A stretch of 64,000 nucleotides of DNA. It comes from Puccinia triticina. Lineage: Eukaryota; Basidiomycota; Pucciniomycetes; Pucciniales; Pucciniaceae. Every line of letters begins with the position of its first letter. Within the stretch, counting starts at the first letter, position 1. The position numbers were made by a program, and so were the translations under genes. This document shows positions 21,579 to 31,763 of the stretch, piece by piece. Below the pieces are notes generated by a model. The model did not search any database and was not told the origin of the DNA. It was given only the letters and a program-made list of their open reading frames with translations. The DNA lies in the NCBI RefSeq assembly GCF_026914185.1, contig NC_070561.1, positions 1 through 64,000 on the forward strand. Reading direction: 5' to 3'.

Positions 21579-24500
21579 TTGATCGTAGTTCCTTCTGATT
21601 CTTGCAATTTAAATCTTATTGAGTTAGAAAGAGACCTACCTGAGCCTCACTGTGAGCCGAGCCACCGTGAGTTAGAACCAGCTGAGAGTTTTGCTGATCG
21701 CCCAGGCATGGGGACAGCCGCTTCGGATGTGTTGGAGCCCGCCGGAGAGCCGCCGGGCGTCGCCACCAATGTCGTAAGTTATTGCCTGTGTCTCGGTGGA
21801 GACCACGCAATAGAGTTGAGCAGCGCCGAGGCCCAAGGAGTCCGCGCTGAATTCCACCATAGAATTGAGGGCCGATTGGCCAGGGTCCTCTTGGATACGG
21901 GCGCTGGATCGTCCTATGTATCTGTTTCATTTGTTTCGGACCTCGGTTTGCTGATCAGTTGTTCTCCTGAGTCCTTTAGGGTTACCAGAGCCTTTGGGGA
22001 TTGGATCCTGGACGACAGATTGGCTACGGTCCGTTTCGTTTTAGCGGAGGTCAGCTTTGCGGTAGTTTGTTGGCTGGCACCGTTGTCCAGCTACGACATC
22101 ATTCTAGGACGAGATTGGATTGCGTCGAACGTCGTCTCAACTGACTGGCGCACCAATACCTGGAATCTACGGGGCCCAACGGGTAACGTAGTAGAATTTA
22201 GCTTAGCTTCGTCCTCCCTATGTAACATCAAGTGCCATGAACTTACCGTCATGAGCGATGAAGACGAGGTCTTCTTGCCTAGGTCAATCCGGCGCCACGA
22301 GTTCTATGAGGGCGCGCGGGAGTCGTTTATCTGCCTGATGGATTTGGAGGGTGTAGCAGGGCCACGGGACGAGCAACCAGTGGGTTTACCTACGGTGTTC
22401 GGCCCCAAAGCCAAACTTTCAGAATCGTTGCGGTCGCTAGTGACACGCTTTGCAGAAGTCTTTGGACCCATAGCCAAGGTCTCGGATAAGCCGAGAACCA
22501 TCGAGCACCTCGTCCATACCGGCGAGGCCCAGCCTGTCCATCAACCCGTGCGGCAGTTGTCCCCGGCGTTGCTGAGCACGTTGAAAGAAAGGTTGACCGG
22601 CCTGCAGGAGGCAGGGTTTATTCGCCCGTCCACCTCCCCCTGGTCGTCGCCTATAGTAATGGTCAAGCATCCGTCTTCAGGGAAAGTACGGCTCTGCGTT
22701 GATTACCGTAAAGTGAACTCACTTACAAAGAAAGATCGGCACCCGCTGCCGATCATCCAAGAGTGTTTTGACGCCTTACGTGGGGCGCGTTTTTTCTCCA
22801 AGATCGACCTGCAACAGGGTTTTCATCAGATGAAAATTGCAGATGGAGACGTACCTAAAACCGCGTTTGGGACAAAGTACGGCCACTTTGAGTGGCTCGT
22901 CATGCCGTTCGGATTAGTGAACGCGCCGAGCACCTTCCAGAGAATGATGACTCAGCTGCTTTGTGAGTTCATCGACGTATTTGTACAGGTTTACCTGGAC
23001 GATATTTTGATCTACTCCAAAACAGAGGAGGACCACGTGAAGCATGTCGAGAGCGTCCTCCAAATCCTCCAGCGGGAAGAACTTAAGTGCAGCGGAGCAA
23101 AGTGCTCCTTCGGCCTGCGAGAAATCCAGTACGTCGGCCATGTGATCGGGTTCAATTTGATCCGCCCAATGGAAGAAAAATTAGTTTGCGTGTGCGAGTG
23201 GCCCAGACCTCAGACGGTCTTCGATCGTTTCTGGGCCTCTGTGGGTTCTACCGCAGATACGTAAAGAATTTCGCTAAAATAGCGGCCCCGTTACACGACC
23301 TAACAGCAGGCGGCGTGACAAAGAAGCAATCAGTTCAGTGGTTTCCGGTCCAGGAGATAGCGTTCAAGCAATTGAAGGAGGCACTCACGAGCGCACCAGT
23401 ACTCCTAATGCCGGACGTCCTCAAGCGTTTCGTGATGGAGACCGACGCCTCGGATTTTGCCGTCGGAGCGGTTCTGTTGCAAGACGGAGAGGACCTCGTC
23501 CTCCACCCGGTAGCGTTCAAGTCTTGTAAGCTAAACAAGGCGCAGGTAAACTACCCGGCGCAAGAAAGAGAATTGTTAGCGATCATCCATGCCTGGAGGA
23601 AGTGGCATGTATACCTAGATGGAGCAGTTGAAACTACGGTTGTCTACACTGACCATGCTTCGTTAGCTTACCTGTCTACGCAGCTCCTACCGACAAAACG
23701 CCTTCTTTGTTGGATTGAAGAATTCGCCGAGATGGACATCGATATTCGGTACAAGAAAGGTGCCGACAACATTGTTCCCAACGCGCTTTTGAGAAGGAGT
23801 GATCTAGCGCTGATGGAGGAGGTCACTGATCAGTTACACGAATCAGATTGGCCCCTCATCATCCCATACCTGTTAGAAACCAGGGACTTACCAGAAGGGA
23901 TCCCAGAGCGATTGGTGACCCAAGCAGAACAAAACTTAACTTTTTTCGAGTACGATCCGGAAGCTGAGACCTTGATGTATCTGGGCCGGCCGGGATTGAA
24001 AGAAAGATCGCCGTTCGTGGTGTTCGCTTATCGATTTGACCTGCTTCGGTCCGTCCACGACGATCTTGGCCATAGAGGCCGGGATTGCACCTTGCAGATC
24101 CTTTGGGGTCGGGGTTGGTGGCCGAAGAGGTGCGACGATGTACAGAGTTATATCCGTACCTGTGCGTCATGCCAGGTCCATGAGAGGCCGCATGTAAATC
24201 AAGAAACGGACCTGCAGAAGCCTCTGCCAGCGGTCCTTCCGTTTGAGAGATGGTCTTCGGACCTGATCCAAATGCCAGAGAGCAATAAGGGCCACTTTAA
24301 GTGGATCCTCACCGCAATTGATCATTGCACCTCCTGGCCAGTAGCAGTGCCGTTAAAGGAGGCCTCAGCGGCTGAAATAGCCCAAGTTATTTTCGATCAT
24401 ATTATCACATCTTTCGGAGCGCCAAAGGAGTTTCTTACCAACCGAGGGTCCAACTATCTCTCGGCGGGGTTTCAGAAGTTCCTGGCAGCGGCCGGAATGA

Positions 24501-25333
24501 AACCTGTCCGGACATCCGGGTACCACCCGCAGACGAACGGCAAGAGCGAAAGATTCAACGGAATCCTAGAAGCGGCAATTTTCCGCCTGAACAAGTCCGG
24601 GGACCCTTCCAAGTGGGAGGACGTCTTACCGGCCGCTTTGTTCTCTACCAGAATCCACGTCAGCGATAGCAGCGGTTTCTCCCCGTTTGAGCTACTCTAC
24701 GGGGTCAAGCCTCGGCTGCCTCAAGACCGGCGGCGCATGATCGCCGCAGAACCGGCTATTCCAGGCCAAGAAGAGCTCAGGAACCGTATCAAAGAGCTCA
24801 ACAAGACTAGAACCACGTCCACCGGCAGCACCGCTGTGCGTGCATTAAAGAATAAGGAAGCATTTGACAGTAAGACGTCTTTTGCGCGAGACTTGCAAGG
24901 CCTAGTAGAAGGCCAGGCTGTGAAGCTTTGCAATGAGAAGCACACCAAGGGCAGCCCTAGGTGGTTTGGACCTTTCACGGTCACTAAAGTGTTAGAAAAT
25001 AATGTTTACATTATTACTGATCACGCCGGGGTTGAGTACCCTAGACCAGTAAATGGTAACAGCCTCATGCCAGTAGCGCTCCGCTCACTCATTATCAATG
25101 ACATGTGGGCGGCGCCGCCCGCTATAGCTCAGCGGGAGAAGCGTGCCGATGCCAAAGTGGCCCGGGATTTGTTAAAGAAAACGAAGGTCTTAGCAAAGAC
25201 CAAGAGAAAACCTTCGGCTTCTGCCGAGGCGACGAGTTCAGCTACCCCAACACCCCCGGCTAACCCGCCAGCTCGGAGACTCAAGCTCCGGTTGGGCCCA
25301 CCACCATCAGGGTCCGGGACGGCCCCCGTTTAG
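21579..25333 (+). pseudogene. Gypsy-1 pol: protease, RT, RNase H, integrase (one frameshift, one catalytic change)
   Basis: Domains in order: retropepsin (VLLDTGAGSSYVS, later DIILGRDWI); reverse transcriptase (LCVDYRKVNSL, KIDLQQGFHQMKI, and the catalytic box VYLDDILIYSK near 23000); RNase H (METDASDFAVGAVL, YTDHASLAYL); integrase zinc finger (HRGRDCTL...CASCQVHERP); integrase core (WSSDLIQM, LTNRGSNYLS, NGKSERFNG); and a C-terminal WFGPFTV motif of the GPY/F type. The frame changes between about 23205 and 23222, where a small deletion separates RT from RNase H. In the integrase the usual LTDRGS is LTNRGS (codon 24440-24442), so the second DDE residue is Asn. No chromodomain was seen. The Pol is dead as it stands. 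Confidence 0.9.
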
Positions 25334-25345
25334 AGGGGGGGATGT
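25333..25345 (+). promoter_or_regulatory. Gypsy-1 polypurine tract
   Basis: GAGGGGGGGAT lies between the pol stop codon and the 3' LTR, the normal position for plus-strand priming. Confidence 0.7.
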
Positions 25346-25463
25346 TGTAGCAGGGCTACAGTTATACAGGGAGACATAGTCCCCCTGTACACTCACGACC
25401 GCGAGGAGACCGCGTGGACTCCTGCCAAACGCAGGAGGCTCACTGGCTCCCTATGACGCACAC

Positions 25464-28400
25464 TAAAGATGTCATCAAGTACTCGTTTGCAGGTACCCGC
25501 TACTTGTTGGCGAGTACTTGGTTTTAGAAACAAGTACTTGGAAACGAGTGCCGGGTGCAGGTGCGGGTGTCCACTTTTGGTGGGAAAAAAACAGCAAGTA
25601 CTTGCAACAAGTACTTGCCAATACTTGCGAAGTTGAGAGCGTCCAGATGTGTAGGTTGACAGTTAGATACAAGCATATTATTATGCATAATACCATACTT
25701 ATAAACATTTACAAGTCCATACCCGTCCCCAGTCCATACCTGTCCCCGTGACATATCCATCTCCATCAACCTCCTCACCACCACCTCACCACACCCATCG
25801 GCCGCCACCATGGCGAGAGGTAAGAAGCGTCACAGGCCAAGTGGATCACCAACATCTTCTATATCCATCCCCACCAAAGATCCGAATATTTCTGCTTCAC
25901 AAAAGACAAAAAGCCGATCGATTGTCAATGTACCCAACGATTCCGACGAAAGCGACAATGTTCTCTCCAACTCAGAAGCTCCGGAAAGCACTCAGAACTC
26001 AAAGGTTCAACAGCTGACAGATGAGCAAGAGCTGAGTAAGTCATTTCTGGCTCACTCATTTACTTAACCAAACTGACTGACTTTCACTTTGTGAAATTCC
26101 AGAAAAGGCTCAGAGACTTCATGCGAATCGTCTTAGCGCTTGCTATGCAGCTTTTGAATCACCACATCTTTCGGATTTGCTTGACAAAAAAGGCCGGAGG
26201 ATGATCGTCTACCGTTGTAAAACGTAAGTCGTTTACGTTTTTTTTGATCGTCTTGCAGCCTGTATCTAATTTCTCTTTTGTTTGTCGTTTTAGCTGTGGG
26301 AACAAAATCCACCGCCCAGTATCTGACACTTCCCCATCGAATCTAGCTAAACATGTAGCCAGCTGCGCCAAAAAAGAACGCGAGGCATCCGATAATCAGA
26401 AACTTTCGTCGATGGGGATATCTGGGACCGGCGAGATTGATCCCCGAGAAGTAAGTCTTTTATTTCTCCTCCCCATAATAGCAGCAAGTTGACAATTGTT
26501 CTGATTGCAATTGACCTCCAGGTACCTCAGCTGTGTGCGATCTGGTGCGCCGAAGCGGCCCGACCGTTTTCAGCTCTTGGAGATGCGGCTCATTGAGCAA
26601 TGTTGCACCCGGTCATTATCAAGAATTTACCGCCACGGAGAACCGTCTCAAATGATATAGCCTGTCTATATACAGCTGTGCAGCAGGAAATGATTAAATC
26701 GCTCAAGGTCAGTTTTTGTCATCTATCTAGAATTCATGTAAATTAAACCTCATCAATCTGACCTTTATTCTTATTCTAGGATCACAAGGGGGCAATGTAC
26801 CTGGGGCTAGACGCCTGGCAGTCCCCAAATGGCTATGATGTCTTAGGAACGGTCATATACCGCCTCGTGGAAGAAGATACGCCCAGTGGATATCTCTTGG
26901 AGGCGATGCCTCTCGACTTCGTCAAGCTTCAAAGAAGCCATACCGGTTCGTATTTAGCTGAAACTGTTCAGCGCATCGTTGAGAAATTTGGGATAACGGA
27001 AAAGGTATGCTTTTTACTGTGACTTATTTCTCTTTTTCTTCCTTTTTTGGTGTCCTGATCAGAAGATATTATGTTGGATAGATACATGGGATCGTCACCA
27101 ATAACGCTTCAAACAACCAGACCATGATTGAAGCCATCAAATCTTTCAAGTGGCCTAGGTTCAAAGGTGAAGGCCAGTGGATCCGATGCTTTGCTCACAT
27201 ACTCAACTTGATCGTTCAGGCGATCTTACAACCCTTTGGCAGCCACAAAAAACAACCCAGAATGTCTGCCTTGCTTAATCTGGACCTAGACACTGAAGAC
27301 GACATTTGTGACTACGACGACGAGGAAGATGAAGACCTAGATGATCCAGATGAGCAGATTCAAATGTAAGAAATCTTCTGATTGTGATCGTTTTGATTTT
27401 TCTCATTCATTTTAAGGCTGATACAACGTTTATGCTTAGGTTTACCGGGAGTGAATCAGGAGATGATCAAGATGATGAGATTGAAAACGACTCCAGGGAA
27501 AATATCTTGGCCGCCGATCTCATTCGTGAGGATGAAATTGAACTCGAGGATGATGATCTGAATGAGTTCAGCGATGAGGGGGAAGATGATCGATACACTT
27601 CCAAATCTTCCAAGGTGACCTTAGCCAAGGTAAGAAGCTGTCTCCAACTGATTAAACAGTCAACCAATTGCTTACCGACTTGAATCATTTTAATTTAAAA
27701 ACAGTTCCGAGCGATTTCCAGAAAGTTAAATAAGTCACCGAACTCAAAGGCTCTCTTCAAGGAGATCTGTGAGGAGGTTGAGTGTTCAAGGCCGCATAAC
27801 GTTGGGCGCGACGTTCGGACCCGGTGGAATTCAACTCTGGAGCAATTAAAAAGCATTCTGCGATGCTCGGCAGCAATGTGAGCTTTTTTTTTCCACTCAC
27901 AACATCAACAATCAGTCCTGATAGGCTGATAGTTTTATATTCCAATTGAAGCCTTCAGTGGCAAAAAGATAAACGCCACAGTCCCGCTCGACAATATCAT
28001 ATTAACCAGGAGGATCTCAGCTTAGCACACGACCTCGCTGAGGTTCTTGAACCTTTCTACGACATTACCCTGCAGGTCTCAATTCGTGGTTCCGCTCGGA
28101 TCGCCGACATCGTTGTCTTCATCGACCAGATCACCAGCCATCTCTCTTCTGCAATCTCGGAGAAGCGTCACAATTACCCCCCTGCCTTGAGGAACGCGTG
28201 TCGGGCTGGACTTAAGCTAACAAATAAATACTACACGCTGACCGACTGCTCACCATTATACCGGGTTGCTATGGGTATGCTTTCAATCTCTACCAATGAT
28301 TTTATATTGTACTGATGGTATTTCTTTATCTTAAGTCCTACATCCGTCTTTTAAAGACGAATATTTCAAACTTGCTCAATGGCAACCAGAATGGATTGAA

Positions 28401-29312
28401 GAATCCATAAGGCTCACCCGTGAGATGTGGGAAACTCACTACAAACCTACATCTCAGCCATCGACATCACAACCAATTATCATATGTCCTAAGGTGAGTG
28501 AATGGGATGTTTCTGATCTACTTCATCCGATTGAATGCAAGCTAACTTATGATAATTGGTGGAATAAAGCCCCAGAAAGGGGTTCTTGCAGGTTTGATTG
28601 GAGCCTCCAAAGCGCGAGGAGGGAACACATCAACCGATCCGATTCACATGTGGCTAGCTGGCGGCTTGACTTTGACTGATGACAGTCAGCCGGTGAATCC
28701 CCTCAAATGGTGGATGCGACAACGGCGTGCAGGGAATACTCACGGGGGTCTGCTACGTATGGCCCTCGATGTCTTAAGCTGTCCGGGTAAGTTGTTGGTC
28801 TCCTAGCACAGATGGCCAGTTTGATTTGCTGACACTTATGTTTGTAGCAACGACCGTGGATGTCGAACGATCATTCAGCTTTGGGAGGGATTATGTTTCC
28901 CTTAAAAGGCACCGGCTCGGTGCCGCGTCAGTCACAAAAGGTATGACGGTCGCTTTTTATTCGAAGAATGGGAAAATAAAACCCGGGGTATTACATAGAT
29001 GGAAGGTAAATAAGGCGAACGAGACTAAGCAAAAAGGTAAAGGGAGAGCAGGGAGAAAATGATGTGCTTGATGTTTTTTTTTTCCTTTTTTCTATTTATT
29101 TCTCTAAGATATGTAATCACGGCAATGCAAGAGAGCGATGATTCTGAGCTGCAAAAAGAGCAAGTACTCGCGAGTACTCGTAACAAGTACGCGCGTACCT
29201 GCCCCCTGCCGCTGCGCGGGTGCGGGTGCGGGTGCGGGTGCCCAGATTTTGGGTTTTTTTTGGCAAGTACTCGCACCCGTGGCAAGTACTCGCGTATCAG
29301 GTGACATCTTTA
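25464..29312 (+). mobile_element. hAT-1 DNA transposon, 3849 bp, complete ends
   Basis: Terminal inverted repeats TAAAGATGTCA(T/C)C lie at both ends, flanked by an exact 8-bp duplication ACGCACAC (25456-25463 and 29313-29320), both hallmarks of hAT. Subterminal regions are dense in AAGTACTTG/AAGTACTCG palindromic motifs on both sides (25476-25620 and 29160-29295), typical transposase-binding repeats. The right end also carries a GCGGGTGCGGGTG run. The transposase gene lies between. Confidence 0.93.
25810..29062 (+). pseudogene. hAT-1 transposase (multi-exon, one nonsense codon)
   Basis: Exons read MARGKKRHRPSGS, then a BED-type zinc finger interrupted by an intron (VYRCKT / CGNKIHRPVSDTSPSNLAKH...C), then the RNase H-like core starting YLGLDAWQSPNGYDVLGT (first acidic residue, about 26795). 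An acidic insertion follows (about 27280-27600), then a DUF4413-like region (AHDLAEVLEPFYDITLQVS) and the C-terminal hAT dimerisation domain (ATTVDVERSFSFGRDYVSLK) ending at 29062. About ten short GT-AG introns interrupt it. TGA at 26594-26596, where CGA/Arg would continue the frame, looks like a nonsense mutation. It lies wholly inside the hAT-1 ends. Confidence 0.8.
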
Positions 29313-29561
29313 ACGCACACCCGGTTCGGCCCGGCTTTACGACCTGTATTCCATCTCTTGTCATGTTTTAGTCGCAGGGGCTTGGCGCCCCTTGTCTGGT
29401 TGTTTGTCTAGTTCAGTTTCACGGCCACCATTTAAGATGGCCTCTTTTGTAGGGGTTCTCCCCAGTTCGCCCTGTCTCTTGAAATTCAGAGATCAGTTCG
29501 TTTCCTTTCCTTCGCGCCTCTTTTCGTCTGAGCCTCTACCAGCCTGAAGAGCCCCGCTTCA

Positions 29562-29695
29562 CACGTCTGCTGCTCCAGGTGACTACAACTATGAGATGTC
29601 ACGGGCCGTGATATGTACATGAGAGGTTTGAAGCAGACATAAAGAGAAACAGAAAGAACAGAAAGAACAGACCAAGAACACACAACCTCAACACA
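29562..29695 (-). repeat. Copia-1 5' LTR, outer part
   Basis: This is the other half of the LTR split by Gypsy-1. It starts with CACG, matching the CACG at 9074-9077 and giving a 4-bp target duplication around Gypsy-1. It ends at ACACA near 29695, so the whole LTR reads TGTGTTGAGG...TTGCAACA on the minus strand, about 310 bp. Assignment rests on the TG...CA ends, the primer-binding site at the other end and the matching CACG. Confidence 0.65.
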
Positions 29696-31213
29696 ATCTG
29701 TTGCTAAGGCAATTTGACTTTGATAGGGATGAGGTGTCTTTAGGCTTCATCAATGATGTTGTTCACCTCTCGGCGGGAAGGACCGCAGAAGAGGCCAGGG
29801 CGTGATTGAATCAGATAGGGGAGGAGTTGCTCTTGTGGGGCAGGAGCCATGGGGCTATCTTTGATAGCCGGAAGGCACAATTTGTGATCTTCACACATTC
29901 AAAAGCGGCTAAGTCCCCTTTCCTCTTTAATGACCAGGAATTGGCCCCGCAGCGGGACATCAAATTTCTGGGCCTTTGGCTCAATGAGAAACTGACATTT
30001 GGGAAGCAACACGCACAGGTTAGGAAAAAAGCCGATGACACTCTAGGCCAGCTCCTTAGGATTGGCAGCTCGGCGTGGGGAATACAGGAGCAGGAGCGCG
30101 GGCTTCTGATCTTGGCCGTTCTCGTGCCCAGGGTTCTCTATGGGGCGCAGGTCTGGTTCACCTCCCTGAACAGGCAGAAAGTTTCAAACATGATCTCATA
30201 GAACGCTCAGCGGCGTGTTTCGCGTTAGGGGCTCTGAAGTCCACGCCGGGCAAATACCTCAACAAGTATTGGCCCTTCAGATGCATCAAAACAACCGCTA
30301 TAAACCGGATTACAAAATTTTACCTGACTAACCTGACTAGGATGACTCACAGGGCTACGGCAATAGAGCAGCAGATTTGAATTGAACTGTTGTGGACAGC
30401 CAGGACTTTCGACCCTAGCCCGGTCCACACCTCCCTCAACCGGGAGGTACTGGCTAGCCTTGCGGAGAAAAGGCTTGAGGTGGTGAATTTCGTTAATGTT
30501 AGCAGGCCCCCATGGCAACCCAAAAGACATATGGAGCTTGTCGTTGACAGGGCCAGCAAGCAGGAGGCAAAAAAATCAGTGGTATTGTTCCTTGAAAGAA
30601 TAAACCCCGCTTCTGACCTGGTTATCTTCACTGACGGCTCTGCTCACCCAGAGGAAGGGCTAGGAGCAGTGGCGGTCTCAATAGATGGAAGTCTGTCTGA
30701 ACTTGCATTCTTAGGTCCGCCGGGCACGGCCTCCAGCTTCAAGTGTGAATTGGTAGGCATCTGGCTTGGACTGGAGATAGGCAACACGGCAAAGCTCCCG
30801 GTAACCGGGGCCCAAATAATCATCTTGACGGACAGCCAAGCGGCCATTGACAGGTTGAGGAACCCAAGGGCTCCAAAATCAGGCCAATACATTCTTTCTC
30901 AAATCCATACTCACTACCTTGTCTCTTGTTCCAGGTACACCAGGGCTAGGGCAGTAGCCAGGACAATCCTCCGCAACAAGAGGATCACCATGGTCACAAC
31001 CAGAACTCACCTCCACAACCCCTTGGCCTTCCTGGCCACAAAATCCTTCATCAAACTCTTGGCCAGACTCCCTCAATTCCAACGGGAAAGCAAATTTGGG
31101 AATACCCTTTGATATCCCCCTTCCAGCTCTTTGGACCCAACTTCTCCCCACGGGTTCTTCCCTTTTTCACCCATCTTTTTCCTCCCTTTTCTTTCTTCTC
31201 TTCTAAATAAATA
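29696..31213 (+). mobile_element. 5'-truncated LINE fragment (RT end plus RNase H)
   Basis: It starts abruptly in the RT palm (SLGFINDVVHLS near 29735, equivalent to the catalytic xxDD box but with N-D), continues with the thumb/connection (FLGLWLNEKLTFGKQHAQVR), and reaches an RNase H domain at about 30620-30880 (VIFTDGSAHPEEGLGAVA, IILTDSQAAIDRL). In-frame stops at 29803-29805, 30199-30201 and about 30378 disrupt it. The 3' end is A-rich (AAATAAATAAATAGCAAAAAAAAA, 31204-31230). LINEs with a C-terminal RNase H in fungi are usually Tad-like. 5' truncation is normal for LINE insertions. Confidence 0.8.
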
Positions 31214-31230
31214 AATAGCAAAAAAAAAAC

Positions 31231-31763
31231 TCTCAAAAGCAAACTCCCAGAAAGCCAGTTAAAGTTCTCCCCTCTATTTTCAATTGTAAAGCTGTGTGGT
31301 TCTGCTACGTAGTTAAATTTGTAAGCTAGTTAAATATTCATAGTGCACAATGTTAAATCAAATCTGCACTTTAAAAAAAAAAAAAAGAAGCCCCTTGAAG
31401 CCCCTTAACCCGTTCATGGCCTGTTGTTATTTCATTTATTTTCATGTTGTCTGGGTGCAAGTCGCACGTACAACTGGGGGTTTTATGGTAGTTTCACAAT
31501 CTGAGATGCGGGCGAGACAGGGCAGGACAGGGCCCGATGGATGCAAGAGAGTTGGCAGCTTGGCATCCATGATCTGAGATGTGTGCGAGACAGGGCCCGA
31601 TGGGTGTGAGAGTGGGGAGCCCAATCCGAGAATCCGACCAGATATTCCGGGCATTTACCGGATATCAGATGATCACTACCGGATATTCCGCGCGGGAAAT
31701 CCAACAATGTTTGAAGTGAATTTTCTTATCACGTTTGAAACTCCAGATCCCATATCGTCCAGT
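31231..31763. other. Spacer upstream of the IF-2B-like gene
   Basis: It contains a poly-A run (31371-31385) and an imperfect duplication of GAGACAGGGCCCGATGG-type sequence (about 31500-31615), followed by CCGGATATTCCG-type repeats (about 31640-31690). The promoter and 5' UTR of the downstream gene should lie here. No TATA box is assigned. Confidence 0.5.

Larger units (their letters stand above)
9078..29561 (+). mobile_element. Gypsy-1: Ty3/gypsy retrotransposon carrying four nested insertions
   Basis: The element consists of a 5' LTR (9078-9436), a primer-binding site, a leader broken by three insertions (9459-10559, 10680-10897, 10901-20103), gag (20366-21538), pol (21579-25333), a polypurine tract, and a 3' LTR (25346-29561) split by hAT-1. 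Flanking CACG at 9074-9077 and 29562-29565 serves as a short target duplication. The outer LTR looks like a solo LTR until the primer-binding site next to it and the flanks are considered. Without the insertions the element would be roughly 6 kb, normal for Ty3/gypsy. Confidence 0.75.
25346..29561 (+). repeat. Gypsy-1 3' LTR, split by hAT-1
   Basis: LTR sequence occupies 25346-25463 and 29321-29561, matching the 5' LTR almost base for base. The break coincides with the 8-bp duplication ACGCACAC produced by hAT-1. The LTR ends GCCCCGCTTCA. Confidence 0.9.

Noticed and set aside
23338..24984. Antisense frames across Gypsy-1 pol
   Set aside because: They are shadows of the conserved RT/RNase H/integrase frame on the + strand.
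29216..29241. Telomere-like G-rich repeat (GCGGGTGCGGGTG)
   Set aside because: It is only a few copies, lacks the TTAGGG unit and is part of the hAT-1 subterminal region.
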